Below, one piece after another: positions 28,732 to 38,383 of a DNA stretch of 61,145 nt. Each line of letters begins with the position of its first letter. The first letter of the stretch is position 1. Both the position numbers and the translations under genes were made by a program. The stretch covers positions 1-61,145 of the forward strand of contig JAFLTR010000005.1 of assembly GCA_022509205.1 (NCBI GenBank), given 5' to 3'. The notes below the pieces were generated by a model that saw only the letters and a list, made by a program, of their open reading frames with translations, was not told the origin of the DNA and did not search any database. The DNA comes from Muribaculaceae bacterium. GTDB taxonomy: Bacteria > Bacteroidota > Bacteroidia > Bacteroidales > Muribaculaceae.

Positions 28732-28739
28732 TAATTTTG
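28732..28739 (+). promoter_or_regulatory. -7 box of the DUF115-like gene
   Basis: TAATTTTG lies 17 bp before ATG 28757, giving a very short leader of about 10 nt. This supports ATG 28757 over in-frame upstream starts. Confidence 0.5.
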
Positions 28740-28756
28740 CAAAAACAAAGCATAGT

Positions 28757-29638
28757 ATGGGAAACTTATACGATATGGCAAAGAAAGTGGGCGGGACGCT
28801 TGCCTCGCTGATGAAGATTGCCGTGATGTCTAAGGGAGCTTCGATGGCTTCCGATGAGGGGAAAGGAAAAGAATTATTCATCCTCGGAAACGGGCCTTCG
28901 CTGCGACTCACCATCGACCATGATTCCGACCGATTGCTCAGCCATCCGCTGATGTGCGTTAATTTTGCAGCCAATTCCCCGGAATTCAGGCTCTTGCGGC
29001 CAAGGTATTATATACTGGCCGACGGCCATTTTTTCAATTCAATAGGGCATGACAGCAATGTCAGGAAACTCTGGGAGGAGCTGAATCATGTGAGCTGGGA
29101 AATGACACTTCTCATTCCTTCTAAATTCAAACATTTGGCGGCTCCTTTGCTTATGGATTCTACCAATGTCAAACTTAGATATTTCAATCTCACCCCGGTC
29201 GAAGGCCTCAAGGGAATCTCCCATTTCCTCTATTCTTTGGGTCTGGGAATGCCGCGACCCAGAAATGTTATGATTCCTGCCATAATGGAGGGAATCAGGC
29301 TCGGATATTCAAAAATCTATCTCTGCGGAGCCGACCATACTTGGACCAAAACTCTGGATGTTGACGAGGAAAATTTCGTAGTGAGCATCCAACCCCATTT
29401 CTACAATGACAATGAGGAGGAGCATAAAAGGGTCAGGGAGACTTATAAAGGCTTGCGCCTGCATGATGTGTTGGGAAGTATGACTGTAGCTTTCCGCAGC
29501 TACTGGCAGATAGCGGACTATGCACAAAAAAAGAGGGTGGAAATAATCAATTCCACCCCCGGTTCTATGATTGATGCCTTCAAAAGAGAATCATTCCGGG
29601 ATTCGGGCGTAATTCCGCTTGAACGCAATATGAATTAA
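28757..29638 (+). CDS. DUF115-like (motility/glycan-associated) protein
   Basis: A 293-aa cytosolic protein with ELFILGNGPSL near residue 40 and then LMCVNFAANSPEFRLLRPRYYILADGHFF, the arrangement seen in DUF115/MptE-like Rossmann proteins, some of which act in surface glycan or flagellin modification. Later blocks are SKIYLCGADHTW and a C-terminal helix (AFRSYWQIADYAQKKRVEIINSTPGSMIDAF), resembling a nucleotide-sugar enzyme tail. ATG 28757 follows the -7 box closely; an open frame extends upstream through 28613 but is AT-rich and overlaps the promoter. It stands alone and is divergent from susC. Function not established. Confidence 0.6.
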   Translation: MGNLYDMAKKVGGTLASLMKIAVMSKGASMASDEGKGKELFILGNGPSLRLTIDHDSDRLLSHPLMCVNFAANSPEFRLLRPRYYILADGHFFNSIGHDSNVRKLWEELNHVSWEMTLLIPSKFKHLAAPLLMDSTNVKLRYFNLTPVEGLKGISHFLYSLGLGMPRPRNVMIPAIMEGIRLGYSKIYLCGADHTWTKTLDVDEENFVVSIQPHFYNDNEEEHKRVRETYKGLRLHDVLGSMTVAFRSYWQIADYAQKKRVEIINSTPGSMIDAFKRESFRDSGVIPLERNMN

Positions 29639-29679
29639 AATCTTTTAAGGATAATTTCTATAGTTCAATACATAGAGTC

Positions 29680-30849
29680 TCAGAGACTACGTCTCAACAC
29701 TTCAATAACATCTTCGCGGCTCAGTTTCTTGTAGCCTCCCCCAAGGAAAGTGGCATCAGCGATCCCTTCGAGCATCGTTTCCGTCACTCCCAACGAGGAG
29801 ATTTCCGAGGTAGCCCCTATATCTCTGATCCATTTTTCAAGAGCTTCGATTCCGGCAATCGCCAGTTCCTTTTCAGTCTTACCCTCTGCAGGAATCTCCC
29901 ACACCACTTTTGCAAACCTTGCGAAGCGATGTTGCCCATACTCCATTATGTAGCGATAATAGGGGCCTGAAATGGCAGATAGAGTCATGCCATGAGTGGC
30001 GTTAGTATGCGCCCCTATAGCCTGTCCGATCATGTGGACCATCCAGTCTTGCTTTTTTCCCATTTTTACCAGGGTGTTGAGCGCCCAGGTAGCTGTCCAC
30101 ATGATATTACTTCGGGCCTCATAGTCATGAGGATTTTCCACAGCTACACGGCTTGAGGCGATAAGGCTACGCATAAGGCCCTCAGCGATATAATCTGATG
30201 TGGAGTCATCATCACCGGAGAAATATTGCTCCATCAGATGGCTCATTATATCGAAAATACCCGCTGACAATTGACGTTTGGGTAGGCTGTAGGTGAATTT
30301 TGGGTTAAGGATTGCAAACTTTGGCATCAGACGGGAGTCGAACACCTTCCCTATCTTCATTTTGGTCTCCTCGTTTGTAATAACGGAACCTCCATTCATT
30401 TCCGAGCCTGTTCCCGCCATAGTCAAGACCGCTCCCACCGGAATAATCCTTGCATCGGGGGTCGGGTCGGAGAAATGCATCCAGAAATGGTCCCAGGCAT
30501 CGCCATCATACCAAGCGGAGGCAGCCACACCCTTGGAATAATCTATGGTGCTGCCCCCACCGACAGCAAGTATCAGATCGACATTATTCTTGCGTGCGAT
30601 TTCGCGTCCCTCATTCAGTTTCTTCACTGTTGGATTCGGCATCACACCTCCAAGCTCTATCACTTCCTTGCCGGCCTCTTTAAGAGCCTTAACCATCTCA
30701 TCGTAAATACCGTTTTCCTTGATTGAACCTCCACCGTAAGTGAGCAACACTTTAGGACCGAAATCCTTCAACGCCTCGGCGAGATGTTTCTGGGCGTCAT
30801 CCCCGAAATAAAGTTTCGTGGGATTGTAGTAAACGAAATTTCCTAACAT
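29680..30849 (-). CDS. Iron-containing alcohol dehydrogenase, YqhD/BdhA type
   Basis: A 389-aa group III NAD(P)H-dependent dehydrogenase. It starts with the BDH pattern (NFVYYNPTKLYFGDDA, VLLTYGGGSIKENGIYD) and has the nucleotide-binding AVGGGSTIDYSKGVA and GTGSEMNGGSVITNE blocks. Metal ligands are expected in the FDIMSHLMEQYF and AHTNATHGMTLS regions, where suitable Asp and His residues are seen. Such enzymes reduce aldehydes to alcohols. It is 7 bp after the peptidase gene on the same strand. Confidence 0.9.
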   Translation of the reverse strand: MLGNFVYYNPTKLYFGDDAQKHLAEALKDFGPKVLLTYGGGSIKENGIYDEMVKALKEAGKEVIELGGVMPNPTVKKLNEGREIARKNNVDLILAVGGGSTIDYSKGVAASAWYDGDAWDHFWMHFSDPTPDARIIPVGAVLTMAGTGSEMNGGSVITNEETKMKIGKVFDSRLMPKFAILNPKFTYSLPKRQLSAGIFDIMSHLMEQYFSGDDDSTSDYIAEGLMRSLIASSRVAVENPHDYEARSNIMWTATWALNTLVKMGKKQDWMVHMIGQAIGAHTNATHGMTLSAISGPYYRYIMEYGQHRFARFAKVVWEIPAEGKTEKELAIAGIEALEKWIRDIGATSEISSLGVTETMLEGIADATFLGGGYKKLSREDVIEVLRRSL

Positions 30850-30856
30850 ATCTAAG

Positions 30857-32071
30857 TTATTTTATTTTATTGGCGATTGAAACTGGGAGAGCATTCTTGT
30901 TAACAAGCACTGAGAGAGTTTTTTCCAGGAAATAAGGTTCTGAGACATAAAGGAATCCATTATAAAGCTGATTGGTGTCCCAAGAATTTTTCACTTTATA
31001 ATAGCGGTTTCCCTCCTGATCTGTTGCATAACCTACAATTACCATTCCGTGGTCGTCGGTGGTTTCATAGTTATCAAAAGTCTTCTGGCGTGATTCCTGG
31101 GTGACCTTTCTTTCCTTGACGGGACCTTTTATTTTAAACGTTGCATTTTCGCGATCTTTATCGGAGAGTTGCACCCAACGTGAAAGTTCCGTGCCTTCAA
31201 GATCGGCTCCTGTTTTGGGTTCAGGAAGAAGTGCGAAGCCGTTTCTCCATTGGAAACCACCCTCTGAAACATCGGCACTCCAGCATACCGTATATCCTTT
31301 TTCAAGGGCGTTGTCTACGGTGGCTTTCATCTCTTCCATCGGCACATTGAAACTTTCGGCCCAGGTCCAGTTATCGGGTATCTCAATTGCAAAGTTTTCA
31401 TAGAAAGGATGATGGGTGTAGGAAGTTAAAGAAATGAAATCATCCCCGTTAACTCCAAGTGCTTTGGCGTATGACTGCGGTGTATAGGTTTTTCCGTTGA
31501 CGATGAATGTCTCCGGCACCGGTCCGAGATAGGCATCCAGAATCCCTACAAATCCGGGAAGCCACGCAGTGGAAAGTTTTTTATTGGGATTCCTTTTCAC
31601 AGCGTCAAGATAGGCTTTGAGCACGGCATCAAGTTCTCCATGATTGTGTTTGTCTTCACCGTAGTTGAGTCCCGGATATTCTGCTTCGGGTATCAGACCG
31701 TAAGTGTCTGCTACATAAAGGACGTCGGTGGCCGCTCCACCCGCTGCAAAATTTGTGACGCCGTTGGTGCGTATATATTTCTTAGCCTTGTCGATATAAC
31801 AGTTTCTTACCGCAAACATTTCTGAAAGATCGAGCTCTTCGCCCCCTCTTCTCATAATGTCCTCTTCAAGAAATGAAGTTGCCGCGAAACTCCAGCAAGT
31901 GCCTGATTTGTTCTGGTCCTTTACAGATGTGGTGGGAATCACTTTCACATCGGTAAATTTAAAGCCGGTGGAATCAGGCACTACAATTTCCGGATCAGAG
32001 GCGAGTGCCGTCCGGTCGGTTGCGAATGCCATCGTCGGAATAAAAAGAACGGCTAAAATAAGTTTTTTCAT
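30857..32071 (-). CDS. C1-family aminopeptidase (bleomycin hydrolase-like), exported
   Basis: A 404-aa papain-fold peptidase with a signal peptide (MKKLILAVLFIPTMAFA). The catalytic Cys is in KDQNKSGTCWSFAATSFLE, the His in DDHGMVIVGYA and the Asn in YYKVKNSWDTN. The insert and overall layout match PepC/bleomycin hydrolase rather than simple papain. Unlike cytosolic PepC it is predicted to act in the periplasm. It is followed by the alcohol dehydrogenase gene with a 7-bp gap. Confidence 0.88.
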   Translation of the reverse strand: MKKLILAVLFIPTMAFATDRTALASDPEIVVPDSTGFKFTDVKVIPTTSVKDQNKSGTCWSFAATSFLEEDIMRRGGEELDLSEMFAVRNCYIDKAKKYIRTNGVTNFAAGGAATDVLYVADTYGLIPEAEYPGLNYGEDKHNHGELDAVLKAYLDAVKRNPNKKLSTAWLPGFVGILDAYLGPVPETFIVNGKTYTPQSYAKALGVNGDDFISLTSYTHHPFYENFAIEIPDNWTWAESFNVPMEEMKATVDNALEKGYTVCWSADVSEGGFQWRNGFALLPEPKTGADLEGTELSRWVQLSDKDRENATFKIKGPVKERKVTQESRQKTFDNYETTDDHGMVIVGYATDQEGNRYYKVKNSWDTNQLYNGFLYVSEPYFLEKTLSVLVNKNALPVSIANKIK

Positions 32072-32153
32072 ATTGTTTTATGATTTAGGGTTTATCTTTT
32101 AAAACATGATATCTCAGGTTATTGCAGTCTACATATAATATCCCGCAGCTCCA

Positions 32154-33209
32154 TCAACTAAGATAATCCTGATATATTTCAAGGGCTTGCCGGATTTCAT
32201 CTCCTGTGGGGGCAACATTAATTTCCGGCTCTCCGATACTTTTAAGTAGGGTAAAAAGAGGAGTCCCGTAGTTAAGATTCTTTTTATCGTTATTCATCTT
32301 TTCCATTACATACTCCATATCCTCACATCTCATGAGCGAGGATCCGTAATATTTCCTTAAGAAATTTCTGTAATGGTAGACTTCATTTGAATCAAAGCCC
32401 AGTTTTATATGACTCAGAATGAGGGCTACCAACAAACCATGTGCCACAGCCTGGCCATGAGTCACCTCCAAACCCATCCTTATTCTCAGACTCTCGAAAG
32501 CATGTCCGGCAGTGTGACCCAGATTCAACACTTTTCTAAGTCCTTTCTCCAAAGGATCCTGAGCCACTATCTCATCTTTTATTCTGACACATTTTTCCAC
32601 GGCCTCCCCAAGGATCCGGTTATCGCCCACCACTTTCTCCATATCCATAAGGTTGATATAGAAATTGCGGTCGCTGAAAAGGGCCGTCTTCACCATCTCC
32701 GCGTAACCCGACAGGATCTCGCGTTGGGGGAGAGTTGCAAAAGGGAGGGGGGAGACAATTACCTTTTCCGGAAGATGGAAAGCCCCGATCTCATTCTTGA
32801 GACCTCGGAAATCAATGCCGGTTTTTCCGCCGGTTGCAGCATCGACGGCTCCAAGGAGCGTGGTTGGGAGATTAACGGTGCGGATACCACGCTTGAATGT
32901 GGCAGCAGCGAATCCTCCCAGATCGCTGACCACTCCGCCTCCGATATTCAACACGAGACTCTGACGCGTGGCACCAATATCTCCAAGCTTATGCCACACT
33001 TTAGTCACTGTTTCGATATTCTTGCCTGATTCTCCGGCCGGGATGGCAATACGTGGCGACTCAGCGACTACCCCGGATTCCCTAAGGAGAGGCAGCACTT
33101 CCCTTTCTACGTTTATATCTGTGACAATCAATACCTTGTCCGGGTGGAGTCCGCCTACAGTCTTATCGATAGTCTCGGAGGGGTTGAGTGTCAAATATTG
33201 TTGAGCCAT
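32154..33209 (-). CDS. aroB: 3-dehydroquinate synthase
   Basis: A 351-aa enzyme for step two of the shikimate pathway, converting DAHP to 3-dehydroquinate with NAD and a divalent metal. Seen: LNIGGGVVSDLGGFAAATFKRGI, the LPTTLLGAVDAATGGKTGID block, the AEMVKTALFSD segment and LNLGHTAGHAFE with metal-binding His. The C-terminal segment DKKNLNYGTPLFTLLKSIGE is typical. Its ATG overlaps the end of the HAD gene by 19 bp, so the two are probably translated together. Confidence 0.95.
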   Translation of the reverse strand: MAQQYLTLNPSETIDKTVGGLHPDKVLIVTDINVEREVLPLLRESGVVAESPRIAIPAGESGKNIETVTKVWHKLGDIGATRQSLVLNIGGGVVSDLGGFAAATFKRGIRTVNLPTTLLGAVDAATGGKTGIDFRGLKNEIGAFHLPEKVIVSPLPFATLPQREILSGYAEMVKTALFSDRNFYINLMDMEKVVGDNRILGEAVEKCVRIKDEIVAQDPLEKGLRKVLNLGHTAGHAFESLRIRMGLEVTHGQAVAHGLLVALILSHIKLGFDSNEVYHYRNFLRKYYGSSLMRCEDMEYVMEKMNNDKKNLNYGTPLFTLLKSIGEPEINVAPTGDEIRQALEIYQDYLS

Positions 33210-33874
33210 TCAGCGAAAGATATCATATTCGGAAAAATCATATCTGCACCCTCTTCCTCAAATGTTTCAGCCGGGATTGGTCCGGTGGTGACAGCAATTG
33301 TGAAGAGTCCGGCAGCTTTACCTGACCTTACTCCCAAAGGAGCGTTTTCTATTACTATTACTTCCGAAGGATCTACCCCCGCTTTCTCCACTCCGCGCAG
33401 ATATGGCTCAGGATGCGGCTTCCCGTTTTTGACGTCAAGGGCTGTTACCCGCCTCTCCGGGGGGAAGAATCCGGGGTAGTCTCGATTGAGACTGTTAAGA
33501 AGAGTGCCTTGGGCCGAACCTGTGACAAGCACAGTATTTATCCCCAGTTTCTTTAATCCCTTTAACATGTCGGCAGCCCCGGGCATCGGCTTTGCATCGC
33601 CTAAATGTTTGAAAAGGTTGGTTTTCCGGGCATAAATCTCGTTACGCTCCTCTTCTGTGGTCTCTTTCCCGAGCTCACGTTTCAAAATCATGCCGATAGT
33701 GTCGGCTCCTTTCATCCCCTCATATAGATAATATTCATCGGGGTTACTGTTTTTCACCCCCAGATCAAAGAAAAGCTGATGCCATGATCTTGCGTGATAG
33801 GGCATAGAGTCATACAATACTCCATCCATATCTATAAGGGCAGCCTTTATTCCTTCGGGTAATTTCTTTTCCAC
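33191..33874 (-). CDS. HAD-superfamily phosphatase, beta-phosphoglucomutase-like
   Basis: About 227 aa. HAD motif I is LIDMDGVLYDSMPYH, motif II is LVTGSAQG, and the later part KPHPEPYLRGVEKAGV...VIVIENAPLGVRSGKAAG carries motifs III and IV. The helical cap follows motif I. Substrate unknown; a sugar phosphate is most likely. An upstream ATG would overlap the AsmA-like gene by about 95 bp and add a tail unlike HAD proteins, so I prefer GTG 33874, which lies 11 bp after the AsmA stop. The start is uncertain. Confidence 0.82.
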   Translation of the reverse strand: MEKKLPEGIKAALIDMDGVLYDSMPYHARSWHQLFFDLGVKNSNPDEYYLYEGMKGADTIGMILKRELGKETTEEERNEIYARKTNLFKHLGDAKPMPGAADMLKGLKKLGINTVLVTGSAQGTLLNSLNRDYPGFFPPERRVTALDVKNGKPHPEPYLRGVEKAGVDPSEVIVIENAPLGVRSGKAAGLFTIAVTTGPIPAETFEEEGADMIFPNMISFAEWLNNI

Positions 33875-33884
33875 AAAAACTAAT

Positions 33885-36800
33885 TTAACGGGTTTCCTCG
33901 GAGAGAGTAGCTTTATATTTGGCCGCTTCCTGCACAAACAGCAGCCAACCATGATGCAGATATGCCATAATGTTGGCATTCAGATGGTTCCCTTCCCGGG
34001 AAGCTACCATTTCGGAACGATAGTCGTCGATATGCGTACCCCCGAGTCTCACTTCCGGTTTTTTCATATTCCCAAAAATCGATACTCCGAAAGGAAGATG
34101 GAAAGGGGATTTCTCAAGGGCTATGTGGTAGTACATCTTTCCTGAGAGATTATTGACTCCTGCAAATTTCAGGCGATAATCATCAAAAGCCACAGTGAAA
34201 GGATTGACCTGCAGCAGATTATCATGGAGAGATCCTGTGATGTTGAGGTTCTGGATCTGTATGGGATGATCTCCCTCAATGAGCATGAGATGTGTGATCC
34301 TTTCTATCTTGCCATGACGGGCAAACTGAAGGTCAGAACCTGTCACTTTAAAGTCAGCCGTCAGTGATTCCGAATTCATAAACATGTCCGGGAACATTCC
34401 GAAACGACAGTCTATGTCTGCATTTATAACTCCGGTGAAATTCTGAAGTTCAGCAGCCTTGTCGATAAGCTGAGGGAAAACTTTATAAAATGGAGAAAAA
34501 CTGAAATTCTCTACTTTGGCTTTCAGATCCATGTAGATATCATTTAGGCTGGAGGTTGAGTAGGTCCAGTCTACCACTGCATTGCAATAAGGAGTGCCTA
34601 TACTCAGACGGCTGAGGATCGCCACTCCGTTTCTCACTATAATATCAGTGGAGAGAGGAGAGAATTTATATTGCATATATTCAGCAGCGTTTGAGCGCAA
34701 CCTGATTGTTGCATCTATATTCCTCGGAATAGCTACGCATACGGAATCGGAGGCCGTGAAAGGCGTCATCGGAGCAACATAGAAAACAGAATCGTAAGGT
34801 TGCCCTTTCTTAAGCTGAGCGCCGTAATAGCCCCATGAAAGCTGGTTTATATCCACATTCGTGAAAGCGATATCAGCTGAGGCCTGCAGTGGAGTGGCAC
34901 TGTAGCTTGTAAGAAACGGCTTCAATCCCTCGAATACACCCGTGATTGAGCATCCGGTGTCTGCAATCTTAAGATTGGAGGCGAAAAAATTCACCCGATT
35001 AAGATTTGAAGAAAGATCGAGTCCCTGAATAGATACAGGATATAGATAGTCAGGAGTGATGAAATCCCCCTTTTCCATCCTCATTTCTGCATCGATACTA
35101 ACCATTCCCATTATTGAAGAGAGTATCCCTCCTCCGGCATATTCCACCACCAGAGGGGTATGAGGCGACCTTGAAGCGATCAAAGCATCCTCTCCCGGAT
35201 GTGTAGCGGCCACAGTGTTATAACTTGAACTTGAAGACGAACCGCTTAACAGTTTTCCATTCACATTCAAATCTATCTTGTCGGCATTGAAGGAGGTGGC
35301 TCCTGAACCGGCCTCAACTTTTTTAATCTTCACCAGCAAATCACCATTTGGGGCCGGATTACCGGAAACAGTGTCCATGGCATCAAAATCTACCAGAAGA
35401 TCAGTGATTGCAACTCTGAGACCTTTTTCCACCGCAGAGATTGAATCGGCAGTAAGAATCAATTGAAGTTTCGTGCCGTCGTAGTTCGACAGAGGATATG
35501 ACGGCACAACTGCTTTGAAATCACTCTTGAAATTCGTTAGTGCTATATTAGCCGGAGAATAGTTCACCTGAAGCCGGCGCGACCCGAGTTTACCGACCAG
35601 TCTTATGTTTTTAAACCCCTCTTTGCCGAAATTTTCCGCCAGTCCAACCACTTTTACATCGCCTTTGAGATGGCCTTTCACCTTCTTGGCAAATCTGGGC
35701 ATCACATACGAAAGGGTCTCCATCAGATTGCTGTCGAATCTGAAATCGCCATTAAGTCGCAATTGTCTTTGATTAGTTTGAACAATAATACCATGACCCC
35801 AAAGGGAGACTCCCTCACCCTCCAGTCGGCACTTTCTTAACTCTAAAGAATTTCCCGCACTATCCTCCGGGTTATACTTCCCCTCAAGATCTAAGAAAAT
35901 ATCTTTGGCCGAAACCCTTTTCATCCCGGCAGGCTGAAGTTCCATTTCTCCCCCATCCACCAGCAGCCGACCACCCATCGCAGGAATAACTATCTGAGGA
36001 TCTGCAAGTGAGATTTGATATGGCTCTGACAAATACAGATCCAACTGCAAGGGCAGCGTGCCGGCGAGGCCTTCGGGAAGGGTTATCTTTTCGCGCAATG
36101 TTTCCGGCAAGGCGCCCATCAGGGAGAATACATCATCAATACTAAGGAGGATGGCTGCCTTTTTAAGGTTTACACTCTTGGCAGTCAGCAACATATCTCC
36201 CCTGATATCAGCCATAAGATTGGCAAAGCCTAAGGATAGTCGATTGATTTGCAAGGCCAAGTCTGGAAGTTGGGGTTGAAGTTCGGTCTTGAAACTCAAA
36301 GGAATGGCTTGAGGAAGCTCCCATTCCTGATACCTTCCGGCCACATTCCCGTCAAATCCAATCTCGTAGATTCCGGCCGGATTCTGAAGCAAATAAAATG
36401 ACTCCACATCTACTCCGGCCTCGGTTTTACTCGGAAGAGAGAAGAAAGAGAAACGGAGGGGAGCCTCCATTTTGATTTCCGAGATGTCAATATTTGGCAC
36501 GCTTTTGATTTCCGGTGTTTTCCGTGCGATATTGAAATTTGTAATACTGTCATTGTATATGACGATATTCACTTCCGGACGCGTTACCTCGATATCTTTA
36601 AGGCGGATTTTCTTTCTGATCAGGTCATGGATATTCACTTTCCCTTTTATAGTGGCAACAGAAGCCAGAGAATCAGAATTCTGAGGAAGGAGGGCGAGCT
36701 GGTCGGAGGAAAGTGTGTCAAGGCTTTTTGAGATTACACTAAGAGAGTCAACCTCAAAGAAAAGCCATGGATATGTGCTGAAAATCTTATAATTGAGGCG

Positions 36801-37025
36801 TCCGATAGATATTCTGGCGTTCAGATACTCCGAGCTTTCCTCTTCTATGAGCCGGGTTATCCTGGAAGGACTCAAATATGCCGATATAATCCATAGAGCC
36901 ACACCACAACACACAGCAAGGATTCCCACCACCCAACAGGCAGCCTTCAAGACTGTAATAAGGGGGTTTCTTCTCGGTTTACCCAAAAACCCGGAAGAGT
37001 AGCTATTATCGTAATACTTGCTCAT
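33885..37025 (-). CDS. AsmA-family envelope protein
   Basis: A 1046-aa protein with one N-terminal membrane helix (LKAACWVVGILAVCCGVALWII) followed by the AsmA-type opening SRITRLIEEESSEYLNARISIGRLNYKIFSTYPWLFFEVDSL and a very long beta-rich periplasmic part. The C-terminal AsmA repeats (NFSFSPFYKVFPQL..., FKVTGSDLQFARHGKIERITHLML) are visible. Family members bridge the inner and outer membranes and are implicated in lipid transport; no specific cargo can be inferred here. It is upstream of the HAD and aroB genes. Confidence 0.88.
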   Translation of the reverse strand: MSKYYDNSYSSGFLGKPRRNPLITVLKAACWVVGILAVCCGVALWIISAYLSPSRITRLIEEESSEYLNARISIGRLNYKIFSTYPWLFFEVDSLSVISKSLDTLSSDQLALLPQNSDSLASVATIKGKVNIHDLIRKKIRLKDIEVTRPEVNIVIYNDSITNFNIARKTPEIKSVPNIDISEIKMEAPLRFSFFSLPSKTEAGVDVESFYLLQNPAGIYEIGFDGNVAGRYQEWELPQAIPLSFKTELQPQLPDLALQINRLSLGFANLMADIRGDMLLTAKSVNLKKAAILLSIDDVFSLMGALPETLREKITLPEGLAGTLPLQLDLYLSEPYQISLADPQIVIPAMGGRLLVDGGEMELQPAGMKRVSAKDIFLDLEGKYNPEDSAGNSLELRKCRLEGEGVSLWGHGIIVQTNQRQLRLNGDFRFDSNLMETLSYVMPRFAKKVKGHLKGDVKVVGLAENFGKEGFKNIRLVGKLGSRRLQVNYSPANIALTNFKSDFKAVVPSYPLSNYDGTKLQLILTADSISAVEKGLRVAITDLLVDFDAMDTVSGNPAPNGDLLVKIKKVEAGSGATSFNADKIDLNVNGKLLSGSSSSSSYNTVAATHPGEDALIASRSPHTPLVVEYAGGGILSSIMGMVSIDAEMRMEKGDFITPDYLYPVSIQGLDLSSNLNRVNFFASNLKIADTGCSITGVFEGLKPFLTSYSATPLQASADIAFTNVDINQLSWGYYGAQLKKGQPYDSVFYVAPMTPFTASDSVCVAIPRNIDATIRLRSNAAEYMQYKFSPLSTDIIVRNGVAILSRLSIGTPYCNAVVDWTYSTSSLNDIYMDLKAKVENFSFSPFYKVFPQLIDKAAELQNFTGVINADIDCRFGMFPDMFMNSESLTADFKVTGSDLQFARHGKIERITHLMLIEGDHPIQIQNLNITGSLHDNLLQVNPFTVAFDDYRLKFAGVNNLSGKMYYHIALEKSPFHLPFGVSIFGNMKKPEVRLGGTHIDDYRSEMVASREGNHLNANIMAYLHHGWLLFVQEAAKYKATLSEETR

Positions 37026-37095
37026 AAGCCTGTCTCCGGCTGCTTCTCATTAATCCAATTCTTAATGCAGACCTTTTTTAATCTCCACCTCTATA

Positions 37096-37875
37096 TCAAT
37101 TCACGGTGACATGGAAACAGCCTGTCTTGTATTCATATTTCACAAGACAGCGTCCATTATCCCTTAAATCTTTCAATACCTCTGCCAGAAGATTCTTAAG
37201 GTCGCCCTGATTTATCTGCCGGTCTTCGTTGAGGCAATAAAAATTAGTGTATGAGATGTCGAATGTAGTGGCAAATTGATGTGTGGATGAATCGGTGGCA
37301 TTTACATTTACGCGCCTCAGTCTTCCGACGGATTCCGGAGTTCTCAACAAACTTGTCACCTTGATCTTATAACTGTCGCCGCCACGCTTTTGGAGGGAGT
37401 CGATGAAGTTTTTTCCGATATCTTCGAGCAGGATTGCGGCTTCGGGCACAAGATACGGAATCGAATGACGGAGCGAATCGATCTGATAATACTGATTGCT
37501 GGCTATCTTCACAATCGGACGCTTTGTGAAATAAGCATTGCCAAGTCCGCTAATCGGTTCGATTCCCATTCGCCTCGCGGCCTCCAGTTGCTGATAGTTG
37601 CTGTCGTTAAAAACCTGTCTCAAAGGCCCGATATTCCTGACTTTTATGCTTCTTACCCCTCTTACCGGTCTGATATCCGCCATAGTCTCATCTTTATCAA
37701 CCAGCTGGATAAAAGCCTCCTCGTCCGGGTCTATGGGAGCGGTCTTATTACAAGCTGTGAAGAATCCCGGAAAGAAAAGAACGACAACCGCCGGAAACCA
37801 TTTCTTTATTAGAAACAGAAGCTTTGGTTTTATTAGAGTATAAAACTTTTGATAAGAAGATTTATAAGGCTTCAT
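37096..37875 (-). CDS. DUF5715-like exported protein, M15 peptidase-like
   Basis: A 259-aa protein with a hydrophobic lipoprotein-like leader (VVLFFPGFFTAC). The C-terminal part has VTSLLRTPESVGRLRR, then DSSTHQFATTFDISY and CFHVTV, spaced like the metal-ligand motifs (SxHxxG-x-DI and HxH) of M15 D,D-carboxypeptidases, so it may cut peptidoglycan peptides. The Gly of the standard motif is replaced (HQFATTFDI), so activity is uncertain. It overlaps the TlpA-like gene by 14 bp, suggesting translational coupling. Confidence 0.65.
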   Translation of the reverse strand: MKPYKSSYQKFYTLIKPKLLFLIKKWFPAVVVLFFPGFFTACNKTAPIDPDEEAFIQLVDKDETMADIRPVRGVRSIKVRNIGPLRQVFNDSNYQQLEAARRMGIEPISGLGNAYFTKRPIVKIASNQYYQIDSLRHSIPYLVPEAAILLEDIGKNFIDSLQKRGGDSYKIKVTSLLRTPESVGRLRRVNVNATDSSTHQFATTFDISYTNFYCLNEDRQINQGDLKNLLAEVLKDLRDNGRCLVKYEYKTGCFHVTVN

Positions 37876-38377
37876 TCACTGCATCAATAAGGATGGAGAA
37901 GGTCGGCATATTCGTGTCGTCGAAGGTAGCCGTCACAATCCCGGCCGGACTGGATATATAGATTCTGGGAATCACTGATGGAGCAAAGAGCGAATAGACA
38001 TTCCGGTTTTCCTGGGCCGACCATGGCATAGAAAGCCCGTTTTCTTCCCAGTATTCCTCAATTTGGGAAGCAGATTCCTCCCGGGCTATCGCCACTATCA
38101 TTATTGCGGGATCATCCTTGAAATGTTCCCAAAGCCGGTTAATCACCGGGAGCTCTTCCCGGCAATCACGACAATCGGTATTGAAGAAGACAATCACCCC
38201 TACTTTCCCCAACAGATCGGACGTAGAGATGCGGGAGCCATCGTTCATCTCTACGGAGAATTCCGGCAGAGCCTCTCCCACTGAAAGGGAGGGCCCTGTC
38301 GGTTCATTATCATTGATGCAACCTTGAGTGGTGCAGACCATCAGTATTAGAAACGGAATTATAAGTTTCGAAAACAT
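37862..38377 (-). CDS. TlpA-like thioredoxin-fold lipoprotein
   Basis: A 171-aa lipoprotein (lipobox TTQGC, Cys20) with a TlpA/AhpC-type thioredoxin fold. The redox motif is CRDC (Cys69, Cys72) and the cis-Pro loop is VIPRIYI. Central helices (LPVINRLWEHF, ASQIEEYWEEN) fit. It would act in the periplasm as a thiol reductase or peroxiredoxin-like protein. It is 6 bp after the OmpA-family gene. Confidence 0.85.
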   Translation of the reverse strand: MFSKLIIPFLILMVCTTQGCINDNEPTGPSLSVGEALPEFSVEMNDGSRISTSDLLGKVGVIVFFNTDCRDCREELPVINRLWEHFKDDPAIMIVAIAREESASQIEEYWEENGLSMPWSAQENRNVYSLFAPSVIPRIYISSPAGIVTATFDDTNMPTFSILIDAVNEAL

Positions 38378-38383
38378 CCGGGG

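Noticed and set aside
33875..33979. Upstream ATG for the HAD phosphatase gene
   Set aside because: It overlaps the AsmA-like gene by about 95 bp and adds residues unlike any HAD protein.
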